NCBI RefSeq assembly: GCF_019703515.2
Contig: NC_059374.1
Span: 12,622,245 to 12,686,244 of the forward strand
Source: Myxocyprinus asiaticus
Taxonomy: Eukaryota > Chordata > Actinopteri > Cypriniformes > Catostomidae
DNA: 64,000 nucleotides
Reading direction: 5' to 3'
Part shown: positions 1-51,764 of the stretch, in pieces
How the letters are laid out: each line of letters starts with the position of its first letter
Numbering within the stretch: position 1 is the stretch's first letter
Made by a program: the position numbers and the translations under genes
Notes under the pieces: generated by a model
What the model was told of the DNA's origin: nothing
The model's input: the letters and a program-made list of their open reading frames with translations, nothing else
Databases searched by the model: none

Positions 1-298
1 ACAAACTGACTGACTGACAGATGAGGCACAACAGCTTGGCTGAAAGCACAAGACAATCTGGCACAAAACAACACACACAAGGGTGTTAGATAGGGATGGA
101 GTGTAATTAACAAAACAAGACAAAGGTGATGCAAATCAGACAATGGGCTAGCAGGGCTGTAACCCCTGCTGGTAAACCCCACACTGGCTGCCAGCACATG
201 GCAAACGAAAAAAAAAAAAATATGGGAAAACACAGGGAATATGGGAACACACAGACACAGAACAGACTCACCAAACAGATCAGCCATAGAACCTGACA
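1..298 (-). repeat. LTR-like repeat fragment, truncated by the window edge
   Basis: On the minus strand this reads TGTCAGGTTCTATGGCTG and continues T-rich with runs of GTGTCTGTG, resembling the 5' end of an LTR that starts TG. The other end lies outside the window. Its strand bias resembles that of the solo LTR at 52798-53846, but I cannot show they are the same family. Confidence 0.3.
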
Positions 299-1077
299 AG
301 GATGCATTAAAACTGATGCCACTTCCAATAAAATCTCATTACTCAGAAATGTTTATTTTATCAATGTTGAGATTTACTTTGGAATACATTTAAAAGAAAT
401 TTTCATCTGATATAATCAACCCAGCTTTAATCTTCCATTTGACCATAATGCACCTTTGGGAAAAGTGATTATAGAGCATTTGCTTCTGTTTGGGGTCAGT
501 CTTACCTAAGTGTGAAAACAAAATTCAGTAAACAAATCCAAATAGTCAACTGGTTCATCAGAACATGTTTATTTTATCCTCTTTTGTTGCATTTAACATT
601 TTGGGGGGCATTTGAAACATGTTATCAGATTGAAATCAACCTGATTCTGTAATGTTAAGTACATTTTTGAGCTATTAAAATATGCTTAGTGTTTCCAAAC
701 AGACATAATTTTTAAAGTAGCCTATCCAAACATTTAAAACTGTTAAAACTTATAATAAAATCAACACAGAGAGAAATTACATGAACAGAAAATTAATTGA
801 ATGGAATGATCAAATCGACATCTTGGGTTTATTTAGATTTATTAGCATAAGCTTTTCCCCCCTCACCCCCCTTTCACAAATGTATGCTTCTCACATTGTT
901 TTAAGGAGATCCCATATTGATAAATGCAAAATCAGCTGACAGTGAAAAAGTTTGCTGTTTTTCTCTTTTTTTTCTTTTGCAGTATCATAAATTATTTAAA
1001 TTGTTTTACTGTTTAAATATGACAGAAAAGCCATTTAATACCCTATAATAGGGTATTAATATATATATATAGGGTAT

Positions 1078-1157
<80 letters not shown>

Positions 1158-1896
1158 TTTTACTTTAGATAATATTTCAAATATTAAAAAAATTAATTAT
1201 TTTCAGCAGGTTCCCTTTATGACAACTTACACCATAAATTGTAACAACTAGCGCCTGATATAGAGCTGTCATTAAATGAGCTGTTGCCTTTTCTCTTGGC
1301 AATAACTGCGGAAAGTTTCAATTTCCACATTTAATAGCCTTTTGTTGTCAAAACTATACAGAAATTTACTTTTTTGACAAAAAAAAAAGCCTGAGAAATA
1401 GTTTTTTTTGTTGCTGTTGTTGTTGTTGTTGTTGTTTTTAGCATCCATTCATTCATCAAATATTCTTTATTCATGAAATAATAAAGTCTTCTTTATTCGC
1501 TTTTTTATTGACAATGTTTTCCAAACAGGTGTTATAGTCCTTGGTCTCCTGGAGGAAGTGAATGAAATTTGGCTTGGAGCCTGACCATTTCTTCTTGTGT
1601 ATGACATTTTTCCAAAATAATAAAAAGTTGTACAAGAAAAATACAATTATTATTATTATTGTCATCGGAATAATATATACATACTGTATATCAAAATCAT
1701 TCAGCCTGAATATAATATCAGTTTCTCTTCTGATAAAATTGCCAATAAACACCCAAAAAAATCATTATGTATCCCCAATTCCAAAAAAGAATACACATTA
1801 CAGGAATAATCAATATGTAAATGAAATCACTCTAATATACTTTTAACTGGATTATACCATGTAAAATATTAAATGTGACCTCTTTTACTCATATTT
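299..1896. other. AT-rich upstream sequence without a gene
   Basis: Contains a perfect (AT)n tract at about 1079-1151 and a (TTG)n tract at about 1409-1437. Short ORFs on both strands around 1471-1846 are low-complexity and overlap each other; none resembles a protein. Confidence 0.5.
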
Positions 1897-2285
1897 TTAA
1901 AGCGATAGTTCACCCAAAAATGAAAATTCTCTCATCATTTACTCACCCTCATGCCATCTAATATGTGTACAACTTTCTTTCTTCTGCTGAACACAAACAA
2001 AGATTTTTAGAAGAATATTTCAGCTCTGTAGGTCCTCACAATCCCAGTAAATGGGTAAAATATGAAGCTCCAAAAGCATATAAAGGCTGCATAAAAGTAA
2101 TCCATAAGACTCCAGTGGTTAAATCCATATTTTAAGAAGCGATATGATAGGTGTGGGTGAGAAATAGATTAATATTTAAGTCCTTTTTACTATAAATTTC
2201 CACTTTAACTTTCACATTCTTCTTCTTTTGTTTTTGGCGATTCGCATTCTTCGTGCATATCGCCACCTAGTGGGCAGGAAGGAAT
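1897..2285 (+). repeat. Inverted-repeat MITE, 5' part (Angel-like), copy 1
   Basis: Starts with the GATAGTTCACCCAAAAATG end shared by six copies here, then TCATTTACTCACCCTCATGCC and the ATCGCCACCTAGTGGGCAGG core. The matching right end is missing, so it is truncated. The family resembles the cyprinid fold-back MITEs called Angel; the name is from memory and unchecked. Confidence 0.65.
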
Positions 2286-2619
2286 TTATTGTACCGTGGG
2301 ACTAGATGATTAACATATTCATGCCCATTATATTTACTGTAAATGGTGCTCTTAGGTACTTAAACCATGGAACTACCATAGTACATGCCCATACTTGGCT
2401 GCAGCATCTTTCAGTTTCAGCCATGATTACTTTAATCAACGAGGGAAAGTGCTTTAACATGGTAGTCTACTTTTTGGTAGTTTTTGTTAATGGTGCATTA
2501 ATTGAATATAATTGTGAATATTTCACAGACACAAAGTGTATCGTTTTTAATATTTAACATTCAACCATATTATTATGGTTATACAGTGATGTGATTTTGA
2601 TGGAAATATTTTGTAATTT

Positions 2620-2777
2620 TAGTAAGGGAAGTTTGCCTGAAATCCACCCATATGACACTGCCAGCTGAGACTGCACACAAATCCACAATCCCCTCATAGC
2701 CACAAAACTGAAAGCTTGACTACTGTATTACCTTCAGCCGCCAGGAATGAAGACAGTGGATTTCAGATTAACACAAG
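2620..2777 (+). other. Candidate non-coding 5' exon of rcbtb2 (speculative)
   Basis: The first coding exon follows a splice acceptor, so at least one upstream 5' UTR exon is expected. The best nearby donor is ACAAG|GTAAAC at 2777/2778, at the end of a moderately GC-richer stretch. A short ATG frame at 2747 joined to the next exon meets TAG at once, so it could only be a short upstream ORF. The left edge is a guess; transcript data would be needed. Confidence 0.25.
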
Positions 2778-3296
2778 GTAAACATTTTGAGAGTTTTTAT
2801 CATAAAACCTCACTGTGAGTTTGATTAACACTTCTCCTGTATGACGTCCAAATAGCCAGCTTATTAGCTTCAGCTTGCTTTTACTCATTTAAACACTTCT
2901 AGTTATGTCATAACAACTGCTTTAACCTGCTCTCAGTGTAAATAGCATCTTAACTTGAGGTTATGCAGGTTTGTGGTCTCCACTCATCTTTCAGCATCTT
3001 TAAACGGATGGGTTATGAATGTAAACATAGTTAGCTTCATAGCTGACAGCCGAATAACAACAAACTGACTGACGTGATTTTATTTACATAAACATTGAAT
3101 TAGACTTTTTAAAAGTGACTAGTTGTATAACGACAACCTTTAGGACACTGTTTACATGTTAGGTTATATTTTAGTGGATAAGTGATGTATGTTCTTCACT
3201 GAAAGTGTTAGGCTAACTAGCAGCTGTGATGCTAACTTGAAGTGTGAATATTAAAACAAAGTTCGTATTATTATTTTAAGAGACAAATATTTCATT

Positions 3297-3540
3297 TCTA
3301 GTCTAATTTACAGTAATAAAAAGTACTGTGGTTGTGCCATGGTGGTACCAGTGAGGTGTCAGATGGTAATACCATGGTACTTTGATATATATACCATGAT
3401 ACTGAATGATTATCATATTCATATATCATGTCATCTCCAAGGTACTTCAAAGAGTGCCATATTATTGCAATGGTACAGAAAAACATGGTATTTCCATGGT
3501 ACCATGTCTACTAACCATGGGAATCCCATGGCACGTTGTT
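3297..3540. repeat. CCATGGTAC-rich interspersed repeat, copy A
   Basis: Dense with the hexamers CCATGG and GGTACC and variants such as ACCATGGTAC, spaced irregularly over about 240 bp. A similar stretch lies at 59845-60062. ORFs across it on both strands follow from the repeat and are not genes. Confidence 0.5.
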
Positions 3541-3643
3541 GCTACTGTAATGTAGCTCTTTGTTTAATTTGAGAATGACTCACAGTTTTCTGCTTTTATG
3601 TTCAAATGTGGCTATACATTTACATATGTTGCAGATATCATAA

Positions 3644-42502
<38,859 letters not shown>

Positions 42503-43585
42503 CAGAGAGAAAGACAGCACTGAGGTCCAGGCTTGAGAGTTATTCTACAGTGGCTCTGCTAGATCCAAGCATGTTACCTCAAATACCTCAGTTTTGTAGA
42601 GAGATAAGCCAAATTCCTGTGGTTGAAGCATGAAGATTACGGGACACCACTGCACTGGTTGTCTCCTGGGGCCTCATACCTTTAAATTACACCCACTATG
42701 TGAAGCCCTCCATAAATGGAACAATTCAAGACGAGTGCTGGAAATCACTCCAGATTCAAAGGGACATAAAGATTCTTATGAAAGAGCTAAACAGAGGGGT
42801 GTTAAGATGACATTCATACGCGATACATTTCTTGTCTTTTGAGTTTGATGGATTGGAATGTTACATTCAGGCAGACAAACATGTTGTCCATTCGTCCTCA
42901 TCTGTAAAGGTTATAGTCTTGAGAGGTTTCATAGGATATCACTGATTACTTTCTATTTTGTTCAGGCATTAGAAGGACCTTTAATTCAACATATTATAGC
43001 AATATTATTTTATTATTTTGAATATGGCAGAAATGTATCTTTACCATTAATACAACATATTATGGCAATATTGCATGATTTTTTAAAATGTACCTAGTGA
43101 CTCTGGCTATAGCGCCAAATCCATGTCATTTACTTTTTAACTGACAATAGTGTTACATTTGACATGTTCATACTCTTTTGTGTAACAGTATTATTTTGAA
43201 TGTGGCAGAAAGGTATCTTTTCTTCTGTCTAGTAATATTTGTACAAGCACTAACATGAGTGTCTGCAGTGCCATTGCAGTTGGGAAATGGTGCCCATATT
43301 CTGTTATTCATTAACTTTAGACAGATAAAGGGTGAATTTCACAAAGCCTGTCAAGAATACCTTCAGGTCATATTTCACCCCAAAATCCAAAAATGAAAAG
43401 AAAAAGAAAAGATACGTTGCATAAAGAAAATGAATTTGATTTGTATGATTTTTTGCATTGTGACTACTCTCATGCCATTTGAACTCTCCTCCCAATTCTA
43501 GTTGCCATATTGCAAAAATGTCACTCATTATCGTAATACCCCCCCAAAATACTTTATGTAATAATAAAGTATTTATGCTTTATTA
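42503..43585 (+). other. rcbtb2: Probable rcbtb2 3' UTR with candidate poly(A) signal
   Basis: Unique-looking sequence follows the stop. The first plausible AATAAA hexamer is at 43563-43568, giving a 3' UTR of about 1.07 kb. A Tc1 derivative begins about 20 bp later. No other gene is seen here. The true cleavage site cannot be fixed from sequence alone. Confidence 0.4.
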
Positions 43586-44100
43586 GGAACACTATGGTCC
43601 TAATAAAGTGCCCAATGGTGTCTTCTGCTGTTGTAGCCCATCCGCCTCAAGGTTCGACTTGTGCATTCTGAGGTGCTATTCTGCTCAATTGTACAGTAGG
43701 AGTTACCATAGCCTTTCTGTCAGCTCGAACCAGTCTTGCAATTCTCTGTTGACCTCTCTCATCAACAAGGTGTTTCCATCTGCAGAACTGCCGCTCACTG
43801 GATGTTTTTTGTTCTTAGCACCATTCCAGCACCAGAGTAAACTTGAGACTTTTTTTTGTGTGAAAATTCCAGGAGATCAGCAGTTACAAAAATACTCAAA
43901 CCAGCCCATCTGACACCAACAATCATGCCACGGTCGAAATCACATTTTCCCCCATTCTGATGGTTGATGTGAACATAAACTGAAGCTCCTGACCCTTATC
44001 TGCATGATTTTATATATTACACTGCTGCCACACGATTGGCTGATTAGATAATCGCATGAATAAGTAGGTTTACAGGTGTTCCTAATAAAGTGCTCAGTGT
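43586..44100 (-). mobile_element. Internally deleted Tc1 derivative (CACTCACCGGCC family)
   Basis: The minus strand carries the transposase N-terminal region; the right end reads TACAGGTGTTCCTAATAAAG. Left end GGTCCTAATAAAGTGCCC. Catalytic regions are missing; about 515 bp, just downstream of the rcbtb2 3' UTR. Confidence 0.6.
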
Positions 44101-44979
44101 GTGTATAATATATCTATACATTTTATAATCCACATTTGGCTGCACAATCAAAAAAAGACATTTTTCTGTTTCAGTGTTGCTGTAGTTACTGCATTTTGCT
44201 TAATTGTCAAGGAAATGTCACAATGGTCCAAAATGTTGACTTTTTTTTTCAATGCAATATAATGTCTTTTTCTCTTGGGGTAATTTGGGGTAAAATATGA
44301 CATATTTGCGTGAGATTCACCCTAAAAGCTTTCTTTTACCTCCAGAGAATATTTTTTATTTTTTTATTTTTTTTCATTCAAGGCTGCATTAACCTACCAA
44401 CCTAACCTTGAAATGGCATATTAAAGCATCATGTTTTCATTCAAGGGTTTACAGTAAGTTATACAAGCACAACACGCAATCAGAGAGAAGATTTACTTGA
44501 ATGGATACTTATATGTCTAAAAGGCTTGTCTTTGTGTTTTTGATGATCAGTTATACAGTCTGTTCACATTTGTTTACACAGTTTAGGGGTCTCTGTTCTG
44601 TTACAGATATTTCTATGGTTCTCTTCTTTTTTTATCCCCATAAATGAGGTCAGGACTTCTAACCCTGCCCGGTTGCCAAGAGAGGGTCATTACCCAATGG
44701 TCATGTTTGGAATTGGGAATAGTTATTTAAAACCTAGAAGTGTCAATTCTAAGATTGCTTTATTTTTCATTATAAACTAAATATCATAAAGCACTTTGAA
44801 AAGTAAATGTCCTAGAAATGTTCAAACCTGCTGTCTTGAAAAATGTTATACTTATAATACATTTATACAAATATTGCCCTTGTTCTGTGTGGTTTCTCTG
44901 ACACAAATTTTATCTTGACTGATTTTCAATGTGTATATTGTAATTTTGGAATGCAACATTTTGTTCAGTTCAATTCAGT

Positions 44980-45013
<34 letters not shown>

Positions 45014-45944
45014 TACATTTCACAGAGAAATTTGTTTTTAACAACAGGGTTGGTGTTGCAGACACGACTTACACACTACATCAAATACATATTCACATAT
45101 AAATATGCCCACTTTGCAAAAAAAAAAAAAAAAAAATAAACATTTACATATATTTCCAAAAAGTAGAAGCACTTATCTTCAAATCAGTTAATTAGCAAAC
45201 GTATCCATAAAAGTTTGTTTAAAATGTTTTGAAATGAGTTTTATACAGCCGTAAGGACACTGAAATAGTGACAATCTTTTAAAATAATAAACTCTTTTTT
45301 TTTTGTATTTTTAATTATGAAAATTAATAACATAGTTAATAATTAATTCATTAATATATAATTATGTAAATGAATTAACAAATGAATTATAAATAATAAA
45401 TAATAACGGTTAATAAATGAATTAACAGTAATAATTCAATGTTACATTCAATTTAATTAATAATTATAATTTAATTTAACCTATCACATGATTTATAGTC
45501 TATATTTAATATTCAAATGTTTATGATCCAATGATGTAAAGTATTTATTTATATACCAAATATTAGTAACGTGTTACTGTTATTGAAGTGTAACAGCAGT
45601 TGCCACCACAGAATGTAATGTGTATATAACATCGCTAGATGGCAGTATTTTGTATTCAAACTCAGGAACGGGCACTACAGACAATATTTGATTCACAGTA
45701 CTGAGAGAATGGAATTAGTAGAAACTGAACTGTCAAGTTACTGCTTGCGAGAGCTTCCTAAGAAAAACACATGCCTCAACATCTCCACGACTGTCTACAG
45801 ACTTGAGACCGCACAGTACAACATGAATTTTTGAAATGCAGTGAAAACCACAAACTTTAAAAACGACAAGAGTCTCGGGCTCTCTTGAGGTTTGGTTTGG
45901 TTTTGTTCCCTTACATAAAATCTAGAGTTCTAGCAAAATAGCCA
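44101..45944. other. AT-rich intergenic stretch, no gene
   Basis: Contains (AT)n at about 44982-45010, an A-run at 45119-45137 followed by TAAACATT, and a very AT-rich block of ATTAAT repeats at 45300-45500. No coding frame resembles a protein. Confidence 0.5.
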
Positions 45945-46112
45945 CAAATCTGCAGCAGATTTGCCACTCATTATTTTCACATACAAATGAGCTTGTGAAT
46001 TGCTGCAAATATTTGCCAGAAATTTGCAGCTCTTCACTGGTAGTGGTGAACCTGCAGCAAACCTTTGGCAACAATGGACAATTTGCCACATGTTCGTGGC
46101 AAGTTTGCGTAC
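45945..46112 (+). repeat. GCAAATTTGCC-rich repeat, copy A
   Basis: Contains CTGCAGCAGATTTGCCACTC and GAACCTGCAGCAAACCTTTG. The same segments occur in the same order on the minus strand at 60375-60552, so these are two copies of one repeat in opposite orientation. Confidence 0.6.
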
Positions 46113-46204
46113 AAAAAAGTCAAAGTCATCAATATTTCTGTTTTATCTGATGCAAATCATTATGAGTTTCTGACTTCCCCTCTTATTTTAACACATATCA
46201 TGCA

Positions 46205-46640
46205 TGTGTGTATGTGTCTCCCTCTGTATGTGTGTGTTTGTGTGTAAGAGAGAGAGAGTGTGTGAGTGTGTGTAAAAGAGTGTGTATTTGAGTATGTGTG
46301 AGAGAGAGAAAGAGAGTGTGTGTGAGTTTGTGTGTGAGAGAGTGAGAGTGTGGGCGGGTTTGGGTGGTTTGGGTGACTTTTTTTAGGTCACAAACTGGTC
46401 ATTTCAAGGGTATTATGCTATACATTTCTAGTGTCCTCATAAAAACATACAAAAAAACATAATTAACAATGTTTTTTTGAAAATGTAAATGTGCAGAACG
46501 TTTTTTTGTGAGGGTTAGGTTTAGGGGTAGGGTTAGGGGATAGAATCTATAGTTCGTACAGTATAAAAACCATTATGTCTATGGAGAGTCCTCATAAGCA
46601 TAGCCGCACCAACGTGCGTGTGTGTGTGTAACAAAACTGA
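46205..46640 (+). repeat. GT/GA microsatellite and telomere-like repeat
   Basis: 46205-46350 is an imperfect (TG)n/(GA)n tract. At about 46511-46540 GGGTTAGGTTTAGGGGTAGG resembles degenerate TTAGGG. A complementary CCTAACCC-like stretch lies in intron 10 at about 40770-40800. Such degenerate runs occur in dispersed cyprinid repeats and do not imply a former telomere. Confidence 0.5.
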
Positions 46641-47309
46641 GAAAACTTTAGCTTTAAGGTTGCATGTACGACATGTGTAAGTGTAATAAATGTGTATGTG
46701 TAATATTGTGGATTAACCCTTTTTCTTCCTTTAATCTGTCAACATATCTCAGGAGATACACATACTTCAAAATGTGCTAAATAACAGTATGAACAGCATG
46801 ACTTAATTTTCTTCTTCCGCATCTTAAGACAATGTTCACAATTAATATGAGCAGTTTTATTGGGTTTTTTAACGAAGAAAAGTATGATTAATATATAATT
46901 AATTATCACAAAGTCAGCATGCCCTGCACCATGGGCGGCCATGTTGGTTTTAGGTCAGGCTGACTTAACGATCACAGAAAATTTTAACCAAGTCATGTGA
47001 CCCACATATTCAAAACAGACCCAACTATGATAAATGATAACAAGATTGGGTGAGAAAGTCTTTCTTATACCCTCTATAAGACACTAAAGAGTGTGTATCT
47101 TGTGATGCACGTTGCCTGTTTTAGGGATAAAAGAAAACATATTGTGTGGACGTGGCCTGAATATGCCCCTCGCCTGCAGTTATTCAGACATTCAGATAGT
47201 ACCGCCCCCCAACTTACGCCATTGGTTGAGTGACATTGTTGGGGCGGGCCTAAGCGGGTCACTCAAAACAAACACAGGACTTTTTATAGTGCCACAGGGA
47301 CACAGTGAT

Positions 47310-47425
47310 TACAGTTTCCAAGAAAATTAACCTATGAATGGCTTACTCATAGTTGTCTCTGTATATTAAGCTGGAATAGAAGAAAGTATTTTAACACTAA
47401 AAAAGTTACAGACTCTAGCTTTAAA
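47310..47425 (+). repeat. Dispersed repeat, copy 1 of a direct pair
   Basis: The segment TGGCTTACTCATAGTTGTCT through AGAAAGTATTTTAACACT is repeated with substitutions at 48190-48280 (GGGCTTACTTATAGTTGTTT, AAAAAGTATTTTAATGCTG). Apart from this pair, 46640-50130 shows no recognisable gene or element. Confidence 0.45.
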
Positions 47426-48189
47426 ACAACCCTAACAAAAGTGTAGCTCCGATCCTGGCATCCTCCATCGGTGTTGTTGAGTTTGTAGTTGCTACTGAAT
47501 CGTACGTGTAAACAAGTCAGAAGGAAAATGGCTGACACTAGATGATGTCACTACAGGGTTTACATTTATGTGTTTGAATGCAAGAGGAAAAAGCCTCAAG
47601 TGTGCCTAAGGGGAAAGTACTGGGACTGTACGGGGGAAAGGTGCTCTTTTGACTTGGACCTTCAAGCAACCTTCTAGAAACCACGTAGCAATGTGCTGAA
47701 AACCACTTTGATGGTGGCAAGTTTTGCATAGGCAAGCAGCACTCATATTTTCCTCAGAAATTGCCAAATTCTTGTCTTTGCTGATGAATCTGTGGGTGTT
47801 GGTAAACCTTGACATTCTTTTATCTGATCTCATGCTTTTGCTATCTGTCATGTTTTTAACTTTCAGCTATTGAAATGTTTTCTCATTTGCTATTCACTTT
47901 CATTTTCTGATATTTCAGGCCTCGTAAACCAAATAAACTAGATGTTAGCTTGCATTAGCTGACTTTGGTAACTAAAATAAGGTTATCATTATCATACCAC
48001 TTTTAGGCATTATGCCTTGGTGCACACTTGGTAGTGGTGACTAAAAATACAGGTAAGCTATGGCTCAACCTCTAGGCAATGGTAATAGAATTAGACCATA
48101 GATACTAGCTAATACACAGTCTATTAATTGGTTGAGCCAATGTTGCTGTTTGGGAGCGGCATAGAATCTCTTTACACTCTTTGGGGAAA

Positions 48190-48280
48190 TCAACCGATGA
48201 AGGGCTTACTTATAGTTGTTTCTGCATATTAAACAGGAATACAAAAAAGTATTTTAATGCTGAACAAATTACACTTCTCA
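48190..48280 (+). repeat. Dispersed repeat, copy 2 of a direct pair
   Basis: See the copy at 47310-47425. Same orientation, about 880 bp apart, diverged; edges approximate. Confidence 0.45.
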
Positions 48281-50427
48281 AATCTTAATCTGACCAAGTA
48301 TAATTTGCCTACTTTCATTACCTGGATTCATTTGGCTGTACAGTTTCCTTCCGTATCAGAAAGGGAAATATCAGATCATTTTGTTTCATTGTGAAAATCC
48401 AATAGCTGTGAAACACACTGCCAGTCATATATTGCAAATAACCCTGGTCTTATACACATTAGAAAGAGACCATAAATGTGCAATAAAGTTTTGCGTCATG
48501 ACTGATGCACCAAGAACCAGAAATACATAAACACATTTCAAGTATCACCTTAACAGAATTTGTACAGTACCAAGAGACATAAAGCTCTCTGAATGAATAT
48601 CAAATTGTTTATATGACAGCATTTAAAAATGTAATTTTATAAAGTGTATTTTTTTTGCCCAAAATTACACAAGCATGGGCACTATGATGCAACTCTTGTG
48701 ACACAGTATCTTTTAGTTTACACAAATACGTTGCCACACGTTCTCTCGAAACTTCAACACCAAATATCTAACCAGAAATCTATGAAATGCATTTAGGACA
48801 TTTGCCATGAGCACTGGCTTGTACAAGTGTTTTCACAGTACTTCTTGAGAAAACTCAGTGAGTTATTTGTTTGGAAAGACCTCTTGATAGACTTTACATG
48901 CTTGGTCTTGTGAACCTATTCATTGAAACTTAACTTCAGTCTGCCATAGGTAAAGTATTCAGACATCTGACACTCTTTAGGTTTCTAAACCCCATAAACT
49001 GTAACATTTTAAACGTAAACTTTTTTCGCAATATAGCGCCCCCCTTTGGACCCGCCTTAACCACTTAAAGTATATGTATACATACAGTAAGTCAGGCATA
49101 TGAGGTATCATTTGAAAGCTTAGAATCTGAACTTTTCAGAGATAACCATCACTTCTGCATTTATAGAAATATTTATCTAAAAATAAAAGTCCTTCACATA
49201 ACACCTAAATAGACAAATCATGTATCAAATGAACGCTCTCTTTCTCGGGAATATGACTATACAGTAATTTTTGTTGCCCTAATACCACAGTTCAAAACAT
49301 TTTCAAAAGAATCACAAAGTGAAAAATGATTTCTGTAAGTCATCAAATACAAACATCTCATTTATGCTCCAATAACTGCTGATTTAAGCCCCAAATTTTG
49401 ACATTTTAAAAAACAGGCATTTTATATCTACTTTTTTCTTAGGAAGTTTTCAAAAAAATTAGCAAATTTTTACTAGTCTGTGAGCTTGCTTGGCTGAATA
49501 TTCCAATTTTATGTCTTATTTTGTATCTTAAATGTCCAGAACAAAATATTCCATCCAGAATGCAAAACAAATAATCAGAAAAATATGTTTTCTACTCAGA
49601 TCTCAGCTTTCTAATGACACCTAAATTGAGCGTCTAGTCCACTCAGAGGCTAAGATATTCAATAAAACAACAAGGGTGGTGCTTGAACTGAAAACTAGAC
49701 TGAATGTCTATGGACGAGCACATCTGTGAGGGCTAAAATGCGTTAAGAGTGCCACCTACAGTACATTTCATATCTGTATATTGTGATGAAATATGATAGA
49801 GAAAAAACATTTCTAGTGCTTGCTGCTATCTAGTGGAATAAAATGAGACTTTTCAAAGTATGGTAGAGTGAACAGAATTACATGTTTACAAATTTAGGAC
49901 AAAATCAAAACAACATTTTTTTGGGGGGTTCCAAAAAAAATCGGTTTATCATAAGATTATAAACACATACAATATTATTTATGAGTAATTGGAGTCTTTT
50001 TTATTATTTGGGGGGTTCTCTGAAAAATTAGATACATGTTTTGAAGTTATTCCACAGTATGTGTGAATGATGAGCTTTTAAATCTGAGTGTGAAAAATTG
50101 CAGATGGCAGCCCACTCAAAAGAGTTTAAGGGTTAAAGGAATAGTACACATAAATATCATTAGCTGACCCTTATGTTGTTCTGAAAGACTTTGTCTCTTC
50201 TGTGGAACAGCACCAAAAAAGGAATAAAAGCACTACAAAAGCATCATAAATGTGGCCCATAAGACAAATCTTCTGAAGCCACACAATAGCTTTGTGTGAC
50301 AAACAGATCAAAATTTAAAGGAATCTTATCCCCAAAAATGATAATTCATTCATCATTAACTCAGCCTCATGCCATGTTAAACTTATATGTTTTCTTTCTT
50401 CTGCAGAACACAAATGAAGATTTTTTT

Positions 50428-50510
50428 GAAGGATGTATGATATGTTTTTGTCCATACGATGTGCCCCATTGACTTACATTGTATGGACAAAAACACATCA
50501 TACATCCTTT
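50428..50510. repeat. Long hairpin, ~29-bp arms
   Basis: AAGGATGTATGATATGTTTT with TGTCCATA on the left pairs with TATGGACA and AAAACACATCATACATCCTT on the right, around a loop of about 22 bp. It lies in an MITE-like context (GAACACAAATGAAGATTTTT precedes it), so it probably marks a decayed fold-back element. Confidence 0.6.
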
Positions 50511-51380
50511 AAAATATCTTATGTTTCTCACACAAGGCTATTGCTTGGCTTCAGAGGTCTATTCGCTTCTATAAAAGGGCATGATGACAGAATTTTATTT
50601 CTGGTTGCACTGTTTTTAAGGGCTTTATAGACGTACATCTAAGCAGTTGTGTTAATATGATGCCCTTATGTTTGATTTGCAACAATGTTAAACAGTATTT
50701 GTCAACGTTTGGCATACTCCCAACTTTTTATATTTGCAGAAAGCAAACCGTCAGTTATTTGTATGCGTCATGCAGACAGCCTTTGTACTCGATAAAGGGA
50801 AGTAGCCATCTGTAATACTATACCCACTTATAACCACTGACCAATCGGTCAGCTATTATAGAGCGATGATATTGATTTCCCTCTCCATTATGTACAAGCA
50901 TACTGGCTGTAAGAATAAATAGTTAATGCATATCAGCAAAGGCAGCTATCAACAAACCAGGTTATTAACGTTGATCTGTGTACTGATAAAATAGTCTGAC
51001 AAGAGGAAGCAGGAAGAGCATACACATTTGATTTTCCCACAAATTGTTGTCCACAAAGTGCAGCACGTGCAATTTGTGAAACATAATGGTCTAATGCTGC
51101 ACTCACTGCAGCTGTAAAAGTGACTGTGGCTCAGAGTTTCCGCTCAGAAAATTTAACGATGTTCAAAGTGGCCGGGAAAGACACAGTTTACTGGACAAAT
51201 GGGGAAAACTGTCATCTTTCTTCTGTATATTTTGTGCTGTAGCTTGATGTACTATGTCATACAATAAGGACGTAATCATATCAAATGAACTATAAACATT
51301 TATTAATTATAGTTACTTTTCCACACCATTCAAAATGAAAAAAAAAAAAAAGAAGAAAAAAGTTCAGTCATGGAATACGG

Positions 51381-51764
51381 AGCTGCGTTCCATTGAAGAT
51401 GTGGGATATTCCTTCTTGATATCTCCAATCTCTGACCATAAAGGCATTCCATTGCCAGATGCTCAGATATCTAAGGAAACAAAACTGTAACGCTCCCATT
51501 AGCTTTAATATCGTGTAATGTAGAAACTTTGACCCATTTATCAATATTATTTAATAAAAGTGTATGTTTATCACTTGTTTGTATATCTCCCTGGGTGCCG
51601 ACATGTTTGTGTGACGTCACGCACCTGAATCTTGGCGCAATCAGAGTTTAAAATTTTCGCATGAGTTTCCAAGTTGGAATTCTGACTTCAAGTGGCGTTC
51701 CATTCCACTTTTCCTTGTAGGAAGCTGGAAAGCCTGACTTTTTGAGTTGAATGGAATGCAGCAT
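51381..51764. mobile_element. Small inverted-repeat element (AGCTGCGTTCCATT ends)
   Basis: Left end AGCTGCGTTCCATTGAAG; right end TTGAATGGAATGCAGCAT is its near complement. About 384 bp, non-coding, unassigned MITE. The 51765-52797 stretch beyond it shows nothing recognisable. Confidence 0.5.

Noticed and set aside
2747..2777. Upstream ATG as an N-terminal extension of rcbtb2 like that of human RCBTB2
   Set aside because: Joined to the next exon at either possible acceptor, the frame hits a stop or is out of phase with MLDVGKWP.
42630..43097. Two short frames after the rcbtb2 stop as a downstream gene
   Set aside because: They lie in the probable 3' UTR, have no splice or domain support and are of chance length.
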